Shown here one piece after another: positions 52,635-53,928 of a stretch of 53,928 nt of DNA (the first letter of the stretch is position 1; the number at the start of each line of letters is the position of its first letter). The translations under genes and the position numbers were made by a program. Origin of the DNA: JBJXHG01 sp046160865 (lineage in GTDB: Bacteria; Planctomycetota; UBA1135; GCA-002686595); contig JBJXHG010000165.1 of assembly GCA_046160865.1 (NCBI GenBank), positions 1-53,928 of the forward strand, given 5' to 3'. A model generated the notes under the pieces. It did no database searches. It was given only the letters and a program-made list of their open reading frames with translations, and was not told the origin of the DNA.

Positions 52635-53928
52635 ATGGACATCCTGAAAGAGCTCGGCATCGAGAAGGAGCACCTCGGCGCGTACGACGGCCGCTGGATC
52701 GAGACGACCGGGACGCTGCTCGCGAGCAAGAATCCGGCGACCGGCAAGGTGATCGCGAGCGTGCGCCAAGCGACGAGCGCCGAATATGAACGCTGTGTGA
52801 AGAGCGCGCACGACGCGTTCCTGCGCTGGCGCGACGTGCCCGCTCCGAAGCGGGGCGAGATCGTGCGCCGCATGGGTGACGAGCTGCGCAAGAAGAAGGA
52901 CGCGCTCGGGCGGCTCGTGTCGCTCGAGATGGGGAAGATCCTGCAGGAAGGCTGGGGCGAGGTGCAGGAAGCGATCGACATCGCGGACTTCGCGGTCGGT
53001 CAGTCGCGCATGCTGTACGGACTCTCGATGCACTCGGAGCGCGCCGACCACGCGATGCGCGAGCAGTGGCATCCGCTCGGCCCGGTCGGCGTGATCACCG
53101 CGTTCAACTTCCCCGTCGCGGTGTGGGCGTGGAACTCGATGCTCGCGTACGTGTGCGGCGACTCGTGCGTGTGGAAGCCGTCGTCGTACACGCCGCTGTG
53201 CGCGATCGGCACCACGAACGTGATCCGTCCGGTGCTCGAGGCCGAGGGCTTCGGCGCGCTCGCGACATTGTGCATCGGCGAGCCGCGCGAGGTCGGGCAG
53301 AAGATGCTCGAGGACCCGCGCTTCCCGTTGATCTCGTTCACCGGCTCGACGAACGTCGGTCGGCGCGTCGCGCAGACCGTCGGTGCTCGATTTGGGCGCA
53401 CGATCCTCGAGCTCGGCGGCAACAACGCGATCGTCATGATGGAGGACGCCGACCTCGCGCTCGCGCTGCCCGCGATCTTGTTCGGCGCCGTCGGAACCGC
53501 CGGCCAGCGCTGCACGACGACGCGGCGCTTGCTCGTGCACGAGAAGGTGGCCGACGAGGTCGAGAAACGCCTGGTCAAGGCGTACGAAGGCGTGCGCATC
53601 GGCGATCCGTTGCACAAGGACACGCTGTGCGGACCGCTCGTCGACGCGAGCGCCGTCGACACGATGCAGAGCGCGCTCGCGAGCGTCGTGAAGGAAGGTG
53701 GCCAGGTGCTCTGCGGCGGCGAGCCGGCCAAGCTCGGCGGTGACAACGCCGGGGGCTACTTCGTGAAGCCCGCGATCGTGCGCGCCGAGAACCACTACAA
53801 GACGGTGCAAGAGGAAACCTTCGCTCCGATCCTGTACGTGATCCGCGTCAAGGACATCGACGACGCGATCGCGAAGCACAACGCCGTGCCGCAGGGCCTC
53901 TCGTCCTCGATCTTCACGCTCAACATGC
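52635..53928 (+). CDS. ALDH7-family (antiquitin-type) aldehyde dehydrogenase, 3' end outside window
   Basis: 431 codons from ATG 52635 are open to the window edge; the family is about 500 aa, so roughly the last 70-80 residues are missing. The sequence follows the ALDH7 pattern closely: AYDGRWIETTG, PAPKRGEIVRRMGDELR, LVSLEMGKILQEGWGEVQEA, VGVITAFNFPVAVWAWNSML, ISFTGSTNVGRRVAQ, ILELGGNNAIVM with general-base Glu ~259, GTAGQRCTTTRRL with nucleophile Cys ~293, and QEETFAPILYV. ALDH7 enzymes oxidise alpha-aminoadipate semialdehyde (equivalently piperideine-6-carboxylate) in lysine catabolism, using NAD(+). Lysine-pathway partners would lie beyond the window. Divergent from the Asp/Cys-rich protein gene with a 229-nt gap. 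Confidence 0.93.
   Translation, partial: MDILKELGIEKEHLGAYDGRWIETTGTLLASKNPATGKVIASVRQATSAEYERCVKSAHDAFLRWRDVPAPKRGEIVRRMGDELRKKKDALGRLVSLEMGKILQEGWGEVQEAIDIADFAVGQSRMLYGLSMHSERADHAMREQWHPLGPVGVITAFNFPVAVWAWNSMLAYVCGDSCVWKPSSYTPLCAIGTTNVIRPVLEAEGFGALATLCIGEPREVGQKMLEDPRFPLISFTGSTNVGRRVAQTVGARFGRTILELGGNNAIVMMEDADLALALPAILFGAVGTAGQRCTTTRRLLVHEKVADEVEKRLVKAYEGVRIGDPLHKDTLCGPLVDASAVDTMQSALASVVKEGGQVLCGGEPAKLGGDNAGGYFVKPAIVRAENHYKTVQEETFAPILYVIRVKDIDDAIAKHNAVPQGLSSSIFTLNM

Noticed and set aside
1..53928. tRNA, rRNA, CRISPR arrays and insertion sequences
   Set aside because: None recognisable on either strand by reading. Small RNAs without strong structure could be missed.

Overview
The window is very GC-rich and densely coded. 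I read it as chromosome from a Planctomycetota-like bacterium. The reasons are four secreted proteins sharing a cysteine-rich C-terminal module (FCFGDGSL...CPC...GCANSF...), which I associate with large marine planctomycetes, a serine/threonine kinase fused to a formylglycine-enzyme-like domain, two ECF sigma factors beside unusual membrane or secreted proteins, and many GTG/TTG starts with weak Shine-Dalgarno sites. This assignment rests on protein style only. I see no rRNA, tRNA, CRISPR array, transposase, integrase or phage gene.

Left part (1-25.5 kb). An LTA-synthase/OpgB-like phosphoglycerol transferase is bracketed by inverted copies of a large palindromic repeat. It is followed by an ECF sigma / single-pass membrane protein / TPR-CHAT protease trio, an FG-GAP secreted protein, and a 920-aa secreted orphan with its own ECF sigma gene upstream. 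Next come a copper-type P1B ATPase (YHS and metal-binding N-terminus), an RnfD/NqrB-like membrane protein fused to Sel1 repeats, RsgA, a third copy of the palindromic repeat, a GT39-like/TPR membrane glycosyltransferase overlapping a sulfatase-fold lipoprotein, and two secreted redox proteins (PQQ-type sugar dehydrogenase and cupredoxin) carrying the shared C-terminal module.

Middle part (25.7-44.4 kb). An isoprenylcysteine-methyltransferase-like gene and a type III polyketide synthase are normally operon partners. Here they lie 17 kb apart, and each breakpoint retains a piece of the other gene, giving a 67-bp imperfect direct repeat. The block between them is a self-contained surface-polysaccharide system. 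On the minus strand, six genes joined by 4-5-nt stop/start overlaps encode two glycosyltransferases, an ABC exporter, two aminoglycoside-phosphotransferase-fold kinases and an AlgE-like outer-membrane barrel. Divergent from it, a plus-strand operon encodes a secreted repeat protein, a beta-helix lipoprotein, a histidine kinase and a response-regulator receiver domain fused directly to a glycosyltransferase. The kinase sensor region and the barrel's periplasmic region share a tandem DUF5666-like module. I infer a two-component system whose output is a glycosyltransferase enzyme rather than a transcription factor. This is the most novel item in the window.

Right part (44.7-53.9 kb). A beta-propeller-like secreted protein with the shared C-terminal module, a Nudix protein overlapping the ABC-F factor EttA, the kinase-FGE fusion, a small Asp/Cys-rich secreted protein, and an ALDH7 (antiquitin-type) aldehyde dehydrogenase cut by the window end.
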